Positions 17,682 to 25,576 of a DNA stretch of 64,000 bases are shown here, one piece after another. Numbering within the stretch: the stretch's first letter is position 1; every line of letters starts with the position of its first letter. Below the pieces are notes generated by a model. That model made no database searches. It was not told the DNA's origin and saw only the letters and a program-made list of their open reading frames with translations. Made by a program: the position numbers and the translations under genes. This stretch comes from Verticiella alkaliphila (lineage in GTDB: Bacteria; Pseudomonadota; Gammaproteobacteria; Burkholderiales; Burkholderiaceae_B), in assembly GCF_018904615.1 (NCBI RefSeq), contig NZ_JADCNH010000017.1, positions 18,522 through 82,521 on the forward strand, written 5' to 3'.

Positions 17682-18545
17682 ATGTCGAGCTCGAAACCCG
17701 ATACGCTGCCGCCGCAGCAGCAGGATCGCCAACCCGGCATCCAATCCGAGATGCAGCCACGGCCGCAGGGCGATGGCCGCGAGTACCTCGCGGCGGGCAA
17801 GCTGCAGGGGCGCACGGCGGTGATCACCGGCGGTGACAGTGGCATTGGCCGCGCCGTCGCCGTCCTGTTTGCCAAGGAAGGTGCCGACGTACTCGTGGCC
17901 TATCTGGATGAGGAAGAGGATGCGCACGAGACGCAGCGCCTGGTAGAAGCCACCGGCCGCCGTTGCGAACTCATCGCCGGTGATCTGGGCGATGAGGCCC
18001 ACGCTAAGGCGGTGGCCGCACGCGCGCGCGAGTGCTTCGGCAAGATCGACATTCTCGTCAACAATGCTGCTGAACAGCATACGCAGCAGGCGTTGGAAGA
18101 CATCACCAGCGCCCAGCTCGAGCGTACGTTTCGCACCAATTTCTTCGGGATGTTCAACCTGACGCGCGAATTGCTGCCGGCCATTCCGTCGGGCGGTTGC
18201 ATCATCAATACGACGTCGGTCACGGCCTACCGGGGCAGCGCGAAGCTGATGGATTATGCCTCGACCAAGGGCGCGATCGTGGCCTTCACACGCTCGCTGT
18301 CCTCGGCGGTGGTCGAGCGGGGCATCCGCGTCAATGCAGTGGCCCCTGGACCGATCTGGACGCCGCTGATCCCCGCGTCCTTCACACCGGAGGAAGTCGC
18401 TGAGTTCGGACAACAGGTGCCGATGAAGCGACCTGGGCAGCCCGACGAAGTGGGTCCGTGCTATGTCTTCCTGGCCTCCGACGATGCGAGCTACATGACG
18501 GGTCAGGTACTGCATCCGAACGGAGGAGAAGTCGTCAACGGTTGA
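17682..18545 (+). CDS. SDR family oxidoreductase (general-stress, YhdF/YhxC type)
   Basis: 287 residues. An N-terminal extension of about 40 residues rich in Pro/Gln, typical of the stress-induced glucose/ribitol-dehydrogenase-like SDR subgroup, precedes the Rossmann fold. Cofactor motif TGGDSGIG, NNAAEQ, catalytic Ser of NTTSVTAY and YASTK (Tyr/Lys) are all present, followed by the PGPIWTPL loop. Predicted NAD(P)-dependent dehydrogenase of unknown substrate. The ATG at 17682 lies behind a GAGGAG sequence at 17669-17674. It converges on the manganese catalase gene. Confidence 0.88.
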   Translation: MSSSKPDTLPPQQQDRQPGIQSEMQPRPQGDGREYLAAGKLQGRTAVITGGDSGIGRAVAVLFAKEGADVLVAYLDEEEDAHETQRLVEATGRRCELIAGDLGDEAHAKAVAARARECFGKIDILVNNAAEQHTQQALEDITSAQLERTFRTNFFGMFNLTRELLPAIPSGGCIINTTSVTAYRGSAKLMDYASTKGAIVAFTRSLSSAVVERGIRVNAVAPGPIWTPLIPASFTPEEVAEFGQQVPMKRPGQPDEVGPCYVFLASDDASYMTGQVLHPNGGEVVNG

Positions 18546-18641
18546 CGCAAAGGGGCGGCGAGGCGCGATGCCTCACCGCCGTGTCGCCGCGCCATTGCCG
18601 GCGCGGGTTGCCGGATCGGGACTTAGCCGGATCCCGGACGC

Positions 18642-19538
18642 TCAACGACGCTGCCCGGCCTGCTCGACAGGTGGGCCCGAGGCGAGTTCGGCACCCGTGA
18701 CCGGGCTCGTGTCCGGGCTCGACATCGTGCGGGTCGCCAGTGCCTGCACGGCGGCTTCCTCGTCCGGCGCCATGGCGACGCTCGCCATGCCGTCCCCGTC
18801 GATGCTGTGGGCATTGGCCACATCGTTCTCCACCTGGAACACCGCCGGATCGTTCCACGGACCAGTCGTGTCGCCTTCGCCCTGGGACAGATTGAAGTAG
18901 ACGTTGGTAAAGCGCGGATCGCCCGGCAACTTGCCCGGCGGAAAGCTCTTGTCCATGGAGTACAGCGCCTTTTCGAAGGATTGCTGATGCGCCACTTCGC
19001 GCGTCATGAGAAAGGTGAGGGCGTCGCGCACGCCCGGGTCGTCCGTGACATTGATGAGCCGCTCATACACGATCTTGGCACGTGCCTCGGCAGCGATGTT
19101 CGAGCGCAGGTCGGCCGAGGGCTCGCCGATCGTATCGATGTAGCCGGCCGTCCACAGCTGGCCGCCCGAGTTGACGAGTGCCGGGCCGCCGCCGTAGAGC
19201 ACCTGGGTCACGTGCGAATCGTTGCCCGCGCCCTGCAGCGAACGGAAGAGTTCGGCCTCGGTGTCGGTGGCTTCGGCAAGCTTGCCCTTGGCGCCCTTGT
19301 TGAGCATGGCCACAAGCGTGCCGATCACCTCCAGATGGCTGAGCTCCTCGGTGGCAATGTCCATCAGCATGTCCTTGCGGCCCGGATCCTCTTCGCCCAG
19401 GGCCTGGGTGAAGTACCGACACGCCGCAGCGAGCTCGCCTTGCGGACCGCCGAATTGTTCCAACAGGAGATTGGCCAGCGCGGGGTTCGATTGCGACACC
19501 CGCACGGTGTATTGCAGACGCTTGTTGTGGGCAAACAT
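18642..19538 (-). CDS. Manganese (non-haem) catalase
   Basis: 298 residues. Disproportionates hydrogen peroxide with a di-manganese centre. Ligand motifs of the four-helix bundle are present: the first Glu in GPQGELAAACRYF, the ATEELSHLEV helix (Glu/His pair), the AEARAKIVYERL helix and MTREVAHQQSFEKAL. The C-terminal tail is Ala/Pro-rich. The ATG at 19538 has a GAGGAAG ribosome binding site. Upstream, 131 bases away and in the same direction, is a small Nif11-like gene that could be co-transcribed. Oxidative-stress defence; it fits with the Mn-exporting TerC gene nearby only thematically. Confidence 0.92.
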   Translation of the reverse strand: MFAHNKRLQYTVRVSQSNPALANLLLEQFGGPQGELAAACRYFTQALGEEDPGRKDMLMDIATEELSHLEVIGTLVAMLNKGAKGKLAEATDTEAELFRSLQGAGNDSHVTQVLYGGGPALVNSGGQLWTAGYIDTIGEPSADLRSNIAAEARAKIVYERLINVTDDPGVRDALTFLMTREVAHQQSFEKALYSMDKSFPPGKLPGDPRFTNVYFNLSQGEGDTTGPWNDPAVFQVENDVANAHSIDGDGMASVAMAPDEEAAVQALATRTMSSPDTSPVTGAELASGPPVEQAGQRR

Positions 19539-19669
19539 GGGATCTTCCTCGTGGTAGTCAGTGCCCTGACTTCAAGGCAACCCCTGTGCCAGCCCTTGCG
19601 GTGCAGCGTGTCGACCGCTAAGGTCGAGTGCAGCGCGCTCGACCATGGCAGCAATCGGTGGATGATGAC

Positions 19670-19933
19670 TCATCCGTGCCAGGATCGCCTGCAAGCCGGG
19701 CCGGCCAGCAAGGCGAGGGCTTCGTCGCTGATGAGGCCCAATGCCCCGTGCTGCTCGGCAATCAGGCGCTGCTCCACGGCGCGGGTATCCAGGCGCAGCC
19801 CTTCGGCGGCGGCCGCGTCAGTCATCAGCCGTGCTGCCTGGGCGGAGTCTTTGACCTGGGCCAGTCGTTCAAGCAGGTCGTGGTGTCTGGCCACGAGGCC
19901 GTGCAGGGTGGGAAGCAGATCGTTGGCGGGCAT
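19670..19933 (-). CDS. Small Nif11/NHLP-leader-like protein
   Basis: 87 residues. The arrangement resembles Nif11-type leader peptides: two amphipathic helices (HHDLLERLAQVKD, then AARLMTDAAAAEGLRLD), a turn, then ISDEALALLAGP, close to the S-D-E-x-L-x-x-(V/L)-A-G-G signature that ends such leaders, followed by a short tail ACRRSWHG. The ATG has a GGGAG ribosome binding site at good spacing. No RiPP-modifying enzyme is visible in this window. It lies upstream of, and in the same direction as, manganese catalase. The family call is by eye; a free-standing regulatory or orphan small protein is equally possible. Confidence 0.5.
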   Translation of the reverse strand: MPANDLLPTLHGLVARHHDLLERLAQVKDSAQAARLMTDAAAAEGLRLDTRAVEQRLIAEQHGALGLISDEALALLAGPACRRSWHG

Positions 19934-20123
19934 GAACGTCTCCCTGGAGTGGGTGTGCAGTCACTCTAGCAACCGACGCGCGGGCAGGCCATGGCTCCGA
20001 TGAGCCATGGCCGCGTCTGTGGTGCTTCATTTCCCACCGTAATGTAGGAACAATAAGACATCATCACGCCGCGTGCGCACGTCCTGCGGATCGCCTATCA
20101 TGCGGATTCTCACGGTCACTCCC

Positions 20124-21182
20124 ATGCCCCACGCCGCTCCCGCGCTCATCGATGCCTTTGTCGACAGTCTCTGGCTGGAAGACGGTCTGGCCGCCAACAC
20201 GCTGGCAGCGTACCGGCGCGACCTGCAGGCGCTCGCGGCGTGGCTGGCCGCGCAGGGCGTCACCGAGCTCGCCCGGGCTGATGCCGCTGCGCTGCAGGCC
20301 TGGTTCTCCGAGAATGCGCTGGACACACGCGCCACCACCGCGAACCGGCGGCTCGCCACATTGCGCCGCTTCTACCAATGGGCGCTGCGCGAAGGCCATT
20401 GCACGGAGGATCCCTGCCTGCGCCTGGCGTCGGCCAAGCCGCCCCCGCGCCTGCCCAAGACCTTGTCGCAAGCGCAGGTCGAGGCCTTGCTCGCCGCGCC
20501 CGACGTGCGCGAGCCGCTTGGGTTGCGCGACCGCGCCATGCTGGAGACCTTGTACGCCACCGGTGTGCGTGTCTCCGAGCTCGTGGGCCTGCGGCTCCTG
20601 CACGTGAGCCTGACGGAAGGGGTGGTGCGTGTCGTGGGCGGCAAGGGCGGCAAGGACCGGCTCGTGCCGCTGGGTGAGGAGGCGGCGCACTGGCTGGCGC
20701 GGTATCTCGCCGAAGCGCGCGGCGCGCTCCTGGGCGCGCGCGCATGCGACGACGTCTTCGTGACGGCGCGCGGCGAGGGCATGACCCGCCAGGCGTTCTG
20801 GCTCATCGTCAAGAAAGCGGCGGCGCGCGCCGGCATCGACGCACCCCTGTCGCCGCACGTCGTGCGCCACGCGTTCGCCACGCATCTGCTCAACCATGGC
20901 GCCGATCTTCGCGTCGTGCAGCTGTTGCTCGGTCACGCCGACATTTCCACCACCCAGATCTACACTCACGTTGCTCGCGAGCGCCTGAAGCAGCTGCACG
21001 CGCAACACCATCGCGCGGATGATTCCTCATGTCCAAGTCCCGTCACGTCTCGGCCACGCCAGCCACCGATCTCCTGCGCCGCCAGCGCGTTGCCTTCACC
21101 GAACACGTCTACGACTACGTCGATCACGGTGGCGCACGCGAGTCCGCCCGTCAGCTCGGACGCGACCCGCACGAGGTCGTGA
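20124..21182 (+). CDS. xerD: Site-specific tyrosine recombinase XerD, 3' end out of frame
   Basis: Chromosome-dimer resolution recombinase acting at dif with XerC. The SAM-like N-terminal domain (LWLEDGLAANTLAAYRRDL) and the catalytic domain with TGVRVSEL (Arg), GGKGGKDR (Lys), HVVRHAFATHLL (HxxR), LGHADISTTQIYTH (His) and the Tyr nucleophile are complete. The start MPHAAPALIDAF at 20124 fits the family; 20100 is an alternative. The normal C-terminal ending HHPRG-stop is missing: at 21012 one C seems lost, so the frame misses the TGA at 21020-21022 and runs 53 unrelated codons into ybaK. Restoring one C gives exactly HHPRG and a stop 6 bases before the ybaK ATG, so the functional end is most likely 21022. 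Confidence 0.9.
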   Translation: MPHAAPALIDAFVDSLWLEDGLAANTLAAYRRDLQALAAWLAAQGVTELARADAAALQAWFSENALDTRATTANRRLATLRRFYQWALREGHCTEDPCLRLASAKPPPRLPKTLSQAQVEALLAAPDVREPLGLRDRAMLETLYATGVRVSELVGLRLLHVSLTEGVVRVVGGKGGKDRLVPLGEEAAHWLARYLAEARGALLGARACDDVFVTARGEGMTRQAFWLIVKKAAARAGIDAPLSPHVVRHAFATHLLNHGADLRVVQLLLGHADISTTQIYTHVARERLKQLHAQHHRADDSSCPSPVTSRPRQPPISCAASALPSPNTSTTTSITVAHASPPVSSDATRTRS

Positions 21183-21523
21183 AGACGCTCGTCATGGAAG
21201 ATGAGAAGGCCCAGCCGCTCATCGTGCTGATGCATGGGGATTGCGAGGTTTCGACCAAGAATCTCGCCCGGCAGGCGGGCCGCAAGCGCATCCAGCCCTG
21301 CACCCCCGAGGTGGCCCAGCGGCATTCCGGCTACCAGGTGGGTGGCACATCGCCATTCGGCACGCGGCGCGCGATGCCGGTGTTCGTCGAAGCGTCCATC
21401 CTCGACATGCCGGACATCCTGCTCAACGGGGGGCGTCGGGGGTATCTGATCGGCATCGATCCGAAGGTGCTGACCGAACTGCTGAAAGCCACGCCGGTGA
21501 CCGTCAAGCTCGAGGACGACTGA
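21029..21523 (+). CDS. ybaK: YbaK/EbsC family Cys-tRNA(Pro) deacylase
   Basis: 164 residues. The trans-editing family removes cysteine mischarged on tRNA-Pro. Characteristic sequence: the VVKTLVMED stretch, the STKNLARQ helix, GYQVGGTSPFG with the conserved Gly-Thr-Ser-Pro-Phe-Gly loop, and the substrate-site lysine of VKTL. Starts 6 bases after the reconstructed xerD stop, so the two are probably translated from one message. Confidence 0.92.
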   Translation: MSKSRHVSATPATDLLRRQRVAFTEHVYDYVDHGGARESARQLGRDPHEVVKTLVMEDEKAQPLIVLMHGDCEVSTKNLARQAGRKRIQPCTPEVAQRHSGYQVGGTSPFGTRRAMPVFVEASILDMPDILLNGGRRGYLIGIDPKVLTELLKATPVTVKLEDD

Positions 21524-21534
21524 CGGCGCCGCGG

Positions 21535-21545
21535 CCCCCCCCCCC
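21535..21545 (+). repeat. Poly-C tract (11 C) upstream of doxX promoter-like sequence
   Basis: An uninterrupted run of eleven C between ybaK and doxX, ending one base before a candidate -35 (TTGCAT at 21547-21552). It is the longest homopolymer I noticed in the window. Tract length could vary by slippage or be miscounted in sequencing. Confidence 0.8.
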
Positions 21546-21546
21546 A

Positions 21547-21574
21547 TTGCATTGCGTATCGGCAGGTCTAGAGT
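21547..21574 (+). promoter_or_regulatory. Candidate promoter of doxX next to the poly-C tract
   Basis: TTGCAT (21547-21552) and TAGAGT (21569-21574) spaced by 16 bases. Both boxes are imperfect; the interest is their placement directly after the C tract. Confidence 0.35.
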
Positions 21575-21620
21575 ACCGGCGGCCGCTCGTGGCCATCACA
21601 CAACCCTGGGAGTTGCTGTC

Positions 21621-22028
21621 ATGTCGTTACAACGCACGGATGATGCGGGCAAGCTGGTACTGCGCCTCACGATCGGTATCCTGGTACTGCTCCACGGTCT
21701 GGCCAAGCTCATGAACGGCATCGGGCCGATCGAGGGCATGCTGGCCGCCAAGGGTTTGCCGGCCTTTCTGGCCTGGGGCGTCTACGTGGGCGAGGTGCTG
21801 GCCCCGGTGCTGCTCATCATCGGCATCTATACGCGCTGGGCAGCTCTGCTGGTGGCAGTCAACATGCTGGTCGCGATCTTCCTCGCGCACAGCCAGCAAC
21901 TCTTTTCGCTGGGCAATGGCGGCGGCTGGTCGCTTGAACTCCAGGGCCTGTTCCTCTTCGGTGCCTTGGCGGTGGCGCTCCTGGGTGCCGGTCGCTACAG
22001 CGTCGGCGGCAACGGCCCGGGCAACTGA
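21621..22028 (+). CDS. DoxX family membrane protein
   Basis: 135 residues with four membrane helices. Family features: LRLTIGILVLLHGLAKLMNG in helix 1, the WGVYVGEVLAPVLLIIG helix and a TRWAALLVAVNMLVAIFLAH segment. DoxX proteins are inner-membrane proteins often linked to redox stress or quinone-dependent oxidation, but this subgroup has no assigned reaction. The ATG at 21621 is used, since homology starts there; the frame from 21552 is an extension over the promoter region. Preceded by a poly-C tract. Confidence 0.85.
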   Translation: MSLQRTDDAGKLVLRLTIGILVLLHGLAKLMNGIGPIEGMLAAKGLPAFLAWGVYVGEVLAPVLLIIGIYTRWAALLVAVNMLVAIFLAHSQQLFSLGNGGGWSLELQGLFLFGALAVALLGAGRYSVGGNGPGN

Positions 22029-22041
22029 CAGTGGCATCGTG

Positions 22042-22066
22042 AAGCCCCTGTCATCAGACGGGGCTT
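22042..22066 (+). terminator. Weak hairpin after doxX
   Basis: AAGCCCC (22042-22048) pairs with GGGGCTT (22060-22066). There is no clear T tract, so termination efficiency is doubtful. Confidence 0.4.
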
Positions 22067-22150
22067 GCCGCTGCCGCGTCGGCACGCGGTGTAAGGTAGA
22101 GGGCCGTGTGCATGCGCCACGGCCCTTGCCGTATCTGCCTCCGATTCGCC

Positions 22151-23080
22151 ATGTCCCGACTCCCTTATATGCCCTCGTACCCTGACCATGGCCAGCCCGA
22201 CTGGAATCTGACCGGGCTGGTGCAGGCCTTGCGCACGTCGCGCGAACATACCCACAAGGTGCGCCATCGCGGCCGCTTGCGCGAACTGCCGTCGCGCGCG
22301 GTGCTGCAGGACATCCTCCACGGGCTCGCCTGTGCCATGTTTCCCACGCACTACGGCGAGACGGATCTCACGGACGAGAGCATCGACTACTTCGTGGGCA
22401 ATACGCTCAATCGCACGCTCAATGCGTTGCGCGGGCAGTTGCGGCGCGGTTTGCTGTTTCTGTCGGACGACGACGCTTGGACGAGCGAGGCGCTCGATGC
22501 CAAAGCGGTGGAAGTCACCCGCCATGTCGCCGATACATTGCCCGAGGTGCGCGCGTTGCTCGTGAGCGACCTGCGCGCCGCCTTCCAGGGCGACCCGGCA
22601 GCGCACAGCATCTCCGAGATCCTGCTGTGCTACCCGGGCTTTCTGGCCATCACGTATTACCGCCTGGCGCATGTGCTCTATGCGCAGGGCATTCCGCTAC
22701 TGCCTCGACTGATGACGGAAATCGCGCACTCCAAGACCGGGATCGACATCCATCCCGGAGCCACGGTGGGACATAGCTTCTTCATCGACCATGGCACGGG
22801 GGTGGTCATCGGCGAAACCACGATCATTGGCAATCACGTACGCATCTATCAGAACGTGACGCTGGGGGCGAAGCGTTTCCCTGCCAACGAAGACGGCTCG
22901 CTGCAAAAGGGCGCGCCGCGTCACCCCATCGTCGAAGATGACGTGGTGATCTATGCCGGGGCCACCGTCCTGGGTCGCGTGACCATTGGCCAGGGCTCCA
23001 CGATCGGGGGCAATGTGTGGTTGACGCAAAGCGTGCCCGCCAAGAGCAGCATCACGCAGGCACAGATGTGTCGTGACTAG
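22151..23080 (+). CDS. Serine O-acetyltransferase, EpsC type
   Basis: 309 residues; the long form of SAT with an extended alpha-helical N-terminal domain (residues 1-190) and a C-terminal left-handed beta helix of hexapeptide repeats. Active-site elements GIDIHPGATVGHSFFIDHGTG (His/Asp pair), GETTIIGNHV and NVTLGAK are present. Acetylates serine with acetyl-CoA in the first step of cysteine synthesis. The ATG at 22151 is selected because the preceding frame from 22106 has no homology. No cysteine synthase gene lies next to it. Confidence 0.9.
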   Translation: MSRLPYMPSYPDHGQPDWNLTGLVQALRTSREHTHKVRHRGRLRELPSRAVLQDILHGLACAMFPTHYGETDLTDESIDYFVGNTLNRTLNALRGQLRRGLLFLSDDDAWTSEALDAKAVEVTRHVADTLPEVRALLVSDLRAAFQGDPAAHSISEILLCYPGFLAITYYRLAHVLYAQGIPLLPRLMTEIAHSKTGIDIHPGATVGHSFFIDHGTGVVIGETTIIGNHVRIYQNVTLGAKRFPANEDGSLQKGAPRHPIVEDDVVIYAGATVLGRVTIGQGSTIGGNVWLTQSVPAKSSITQAQMCRD

Positions 23081-23121
23081 GATGCGACGGATCTGGCACG
23101 TTTTGTGCTGGGTCCCGTCGC

Positions 23122-23793
23122 ATGTCAGCTCCTGAATCCGAGGTGCCGCTGCCGCGGCGTCGGCGTTATCGCGACTGGGTCCGCCAGCGGTTCCAGCGCA
23201 ACCGGGTCACGCGCCTGGAAGCTACCACCCTCACCGAGATGCTTGACCGCCTGGAGTTCGCTGAACGCGACAATGACCAGGTGAAAGTCGATGCGATGCT
23301 CGACATCATAGGTCGCCGCTCCTTCGGGCCATTGCTGCTGCTTCCCGGCTTGCTCGTGCTGTCGCCCTTGAGTGGCGTGCCGGGCGTGCCCTCGCTGGCT
23401 GGCTTGATGGTGCTGCTGTTGAGCGTGCAGCTCCTGATCGGCCGCCAGCATTTCTGGATGCCGCAGTGGCTGCTCAATCGGTGCGTGTCCCATCAGCGCC
23501 TGCAGCAGGCCATGCGATTCACGCGCCCGGTGGCCCGCTGGATCGACCGACTGTTGCGCCAGCGTCTCACGTTCCTGGTCGAAAGCTATGCGGTATATTT
23601 CGTCGCGGCCATGTGTTCATTGGTGGCTCTCACAATGCCACCGCTCGAACTGTTGCCTTTTGCTGCCACGAGCGCAGGCGTGGCCATTACGGCGTTCGGC
23701 CTGGCCCTGATAGGGCGCGATGGGCTGATGGCGTTAGTGGCCCTGGGATTCTGCCTCGGCTGTGGATTCGTCATGCTCCACGCCTTTACCTGA
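23122..23793 (+). CDS. ExoD family membrane protein (exopolysaccharide synthesis)
   Basis: 223 residues. A basic cytosolic N-terminus precedes the ExoD domain with the LLLLPGLLVLSPLSGVPGVPS signature-like stretch near residue 75-95 and three or four further membrane helices towards the C-terminus. In rhizobia ExoD affects exopolysaccharide production and alkaline tolerance; the biochemical role is unknown. Follows the serine acetyltransferase by 41 bases, probably in the same transcript, and ends at a strong bidirectional terminator. Confidence 0.85.
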   Translation: MSAPESEVPLPRRRRYRDWVRQRFQRNRVTRLEATTLTEMLDRLEFAERDNDQVKVDAMLDIIGRRSFGPLLLLPGLLVLSPLSGVPGVPSLAGLMVLLLSVQLLIGRQHFWMPQWLLNRCVSHQRLQQAMRFTRPVARWIDRLLRQRLTFLVESYAVYFVAAMCSLVALTMPPLELLPFAATSAGVAITAFGLALIGRDGLMALVALGFCLGCGFVMLHAFT

Positions 23794-23814
23794 CGGATTG
23801 ACGCGAACAGACGA

Positions 23815-23846
23815 AGACGGGGCGCCAAGCGGCGCCCCGTCTTTAT
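23815..23846. terminator. Bidirectional terminator between exoD and yihY-like gene
   Basis: Perfect 12-bp stem AGACGGGGCGCC / GGCGCCCCGTCT with loop AAGC, followed by TTATT on the plus strand. It lies between convergent genes. Confidence 0.8.
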
Positions 23847-24788
23847 TCAGAGCCGCGAGTGCCCTGTCCCCATCGCGCCATAGGCGGGAGACGGCTCCAC
23901 GACGGCCTTGAGCTTGCGGCCAGCCCCGTAGCGCAGCCAGTACTCCCGAGTAAATGCCGCGCCATAGAAGAACAGCAGCGACGAGAAGTAGATCCAGAGG
24001 ATCAGTGCAATCACCGAGCCGGCCGCACCGTAGGACGACACCAGCGTGCCCTGGCTCAGGTAGTAGGCGATCCCCACCTTGCCGAGCACGAAGAGCACGG
24101 CCGTCAGCAGCGCACCCGGCAGCACATCGCGAAAGCGCATCTTCACGCTCGGCAGCGTCTTCAACACGATCGCAAAGAGCATCACGAAGACGGCGAACGA
24201 GAATGCGTTGGAGATCACGCGGGCGAGGATCGTGAAGAACTGCTCATTGAAGAGCGCCGCCCAGCGGGTCTGCAAGGCAGCTATCACGGCATCGATGACG
24301 ACGGAGATGAGCAGGAACAACGAGAGCGTCACGACGATGCCGAACGAGAGCACGCGGCTCATGGCCGTGGCACGAAGGCCCGCCTGCGCCAGGAGGTCCA
24401 CATCCCACATGTCGTCCAGGCTTGCCTTCAGCTCGGCGAACGCCGTGGTCGAGGAGAACACCAGCAGCACGATGGAGATCAGCGCGGCGATAAGGCTGCC
24501 CTCAGACCACTGCGCGCTTTCCAGCACCGTGCGGATTGCCTGCACGCTCTGTTCGCCCGCATAGAGCCCGATCTGCGCGAGCAACTCTGTCCGTATGGCA
24601 TCCTCGCCGTAAAACCATCCCCCGATTGCGATCACCAGCAACAGCATGGGGGCCAATGAGAACACCATGTACAGCGCGAGCGCCGCGCCCTTGCTCGAGG
24701 CACGCTTGTCGATCCAGCGTTGCGCGGCATCGATGAAGACCGCCAAGGGACCAAATTCGCGCACACGGCGCAGCCATCCTGCCTGCAT
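23847..24788 (-). CDS. YihY/virulence factor BrkB family membrane protein
   Basis: 313 residues with six membrane helices. Family hallmarks: the conserved ASSKGAALALYMVFSLAP region at the first helix, the FGIVVTLSLFLLISVV segment and the late SYGAAGSVIALILWIYFSS motif, ending FFYGAAFTREY. Inner-membrane protein, sometimes mis-annotated as RNase BN; its function is unknown. It lies 11 bases downstream of sodC, so the two may be one transcript. Confidence 0.9.
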   Translation of the reverse strand: MQAGWLRRVREFGPLAVFIDAAQRWIDKRASSKGAALALYMVFSLAPMLLLVIAIGGWFYGEDAIRTELLAQIGLYAGEQSVQAIRTVLESAQWSEGSLIAALISIVLLVFSSTTAFAELKASLDDMWDVDLLAQAGLRATAMSRVLSFGIVVTLSLFLLISVVIDAVIAALQTRWAALFNEQFFTILARVISNAFSFAVFVMLFAIVLKTLPSVKMRFRDVLPGALLTAVLFVLGKVGIAYYLSQGTLVSSYGAAGSVIALILWIYFSSLLFFYGAAFTREYWLRYGAGRKLKAVVEPSPAYGAMGTGHSRL

Positions 24789-24799
24789 GAGTCAGCTCC

Positions 24800-25321
24800 T
24801 TACTTCACCACGCCGCAGGCGATGCGAGCCCCGCCACCGCCCAGCGGCTCGGGATGATCGTCATGGTTGTCACCACCCGCATGCACCATGAGGGATCGGC
24901 CCTGAATCTCCTTGAGGTCTTTCAGCCGCGGCGCCAGGACAGGCTGGACGGCCTGGCCCTGGTCGTTGACGTAGAGCGCGGGCAGGTCGCCCAAATGGCC
25001 ATCCCCCCAGGGCGCGCCATGGCGGCCTGTCTTCTGCGGGTCGTAGTGCCCGCCCGCTGCGCCCGCCGGAGTTACCTTGCCGTCCGTGGTTTTGGCGTCG
25101 CAGCTGGGGTTCTCGTGAATGTGAAAACCGTGGATGCCTGGCGTGAGTCCGGTGAGCTTGGGCGTGAACACCAGGCCGTATTCCGTAGCGGTCACCGTGA
25201 CCGACCCGAGGGAATCGCCTTGACCCTTGTCTGTCGCGGCATGAATGGGCACGGTGACATCCGCCATGGCGGTGCCGGCAGCCAGCGTCATGCCGGCGAG
25301 AGTGAGGATCCAACGGGTCAT
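24800..25321 (-). CDS. sodC: Superoxide dismutase [Cu-Zn], periplasmic
   Basis: 173 residues. Signal peptide with cleavage after AGTAMA (about residue 20). Cu/Zn ligands: [40 protein letters not shown]; the disulfide cysteines in NPSC and ARIACGV are also present. Converts superoxide to peroxide in the periplasm. The ATG at 25321 has an AAGGA ribosome binding site; the longer open frame to 25438 overlaps the small upstream gene. Part of the stress-defence block. Confidence 0.95.
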   Translation of the reverse strand: MTRWILTLAGMTLAAGTAMADVTVPIHAATDKGQGDSLGSVTVTATEYGLVFTPKLTGLTPGIHGFHIHENPSCDAKTTDGKVTPAGAAGGHYDPQKTGRHGAPWGDGHLGDLPALYVNDQGQAVQPVLAPRLKDLKEIQGRSLMVHAGGDNHDDHPEPLGGGGARIACGVVK

Positions 25322-25343
25322 GGACAGGTCCTTGGTGAAGAGG

Positions 25344-25517
25344 TCAGGGGCGTTGGCCGGAAGCGTCAGGGCCGGGCGTACCGGGCAGGTCCCGGGCCGG
25401 CGAGCCGGCAATGGTGCTGGGGCGCGCGCGCACGTCATCGGGCGACGGGGGTACCGGATCGGGATCGACCGGGATCGGTGCGTCGGGAGTATCGGGTTCG
25501 ACGGGTTGGTGGGCCAT
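25344..25517 (-). CDS. Small proline/aspartate-rich protein of unknown function
   Basis: 57 residues starting [14 protein letters not shown], almost entirely low-complexity Pro/Asp and probably disordered. Support for being real: an AAGGAG ribosome binding site 6 bases before the ATG, the same direction as sodC, only 22 bases to the sodC start, and 59 bases after the ligD stop. No homologous family is recognised. Confidence 0.5.
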   Translation of the reverse strand: MAHQPVEPDTPDAPIPVDPDPVPPSPDDVRARPSTIAGSPARDLPGTPGPDASGQRP

Positions 25518-25576
25518 GCCAGTCTCCTTGAGAGGGTGTGCTCTCGTAGAGCAAGCGGCGTGCCCCCCAGGTTGAA

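Noticed and set aside
18554..18580. Hairpin between the SDR and manganese catalase genes as a terminator
   Set aside because: The stem GGCGG.GAGGC/GCCTC.CCGCC has a mismatch and no T tract; evidence is too weak to list as a feature.
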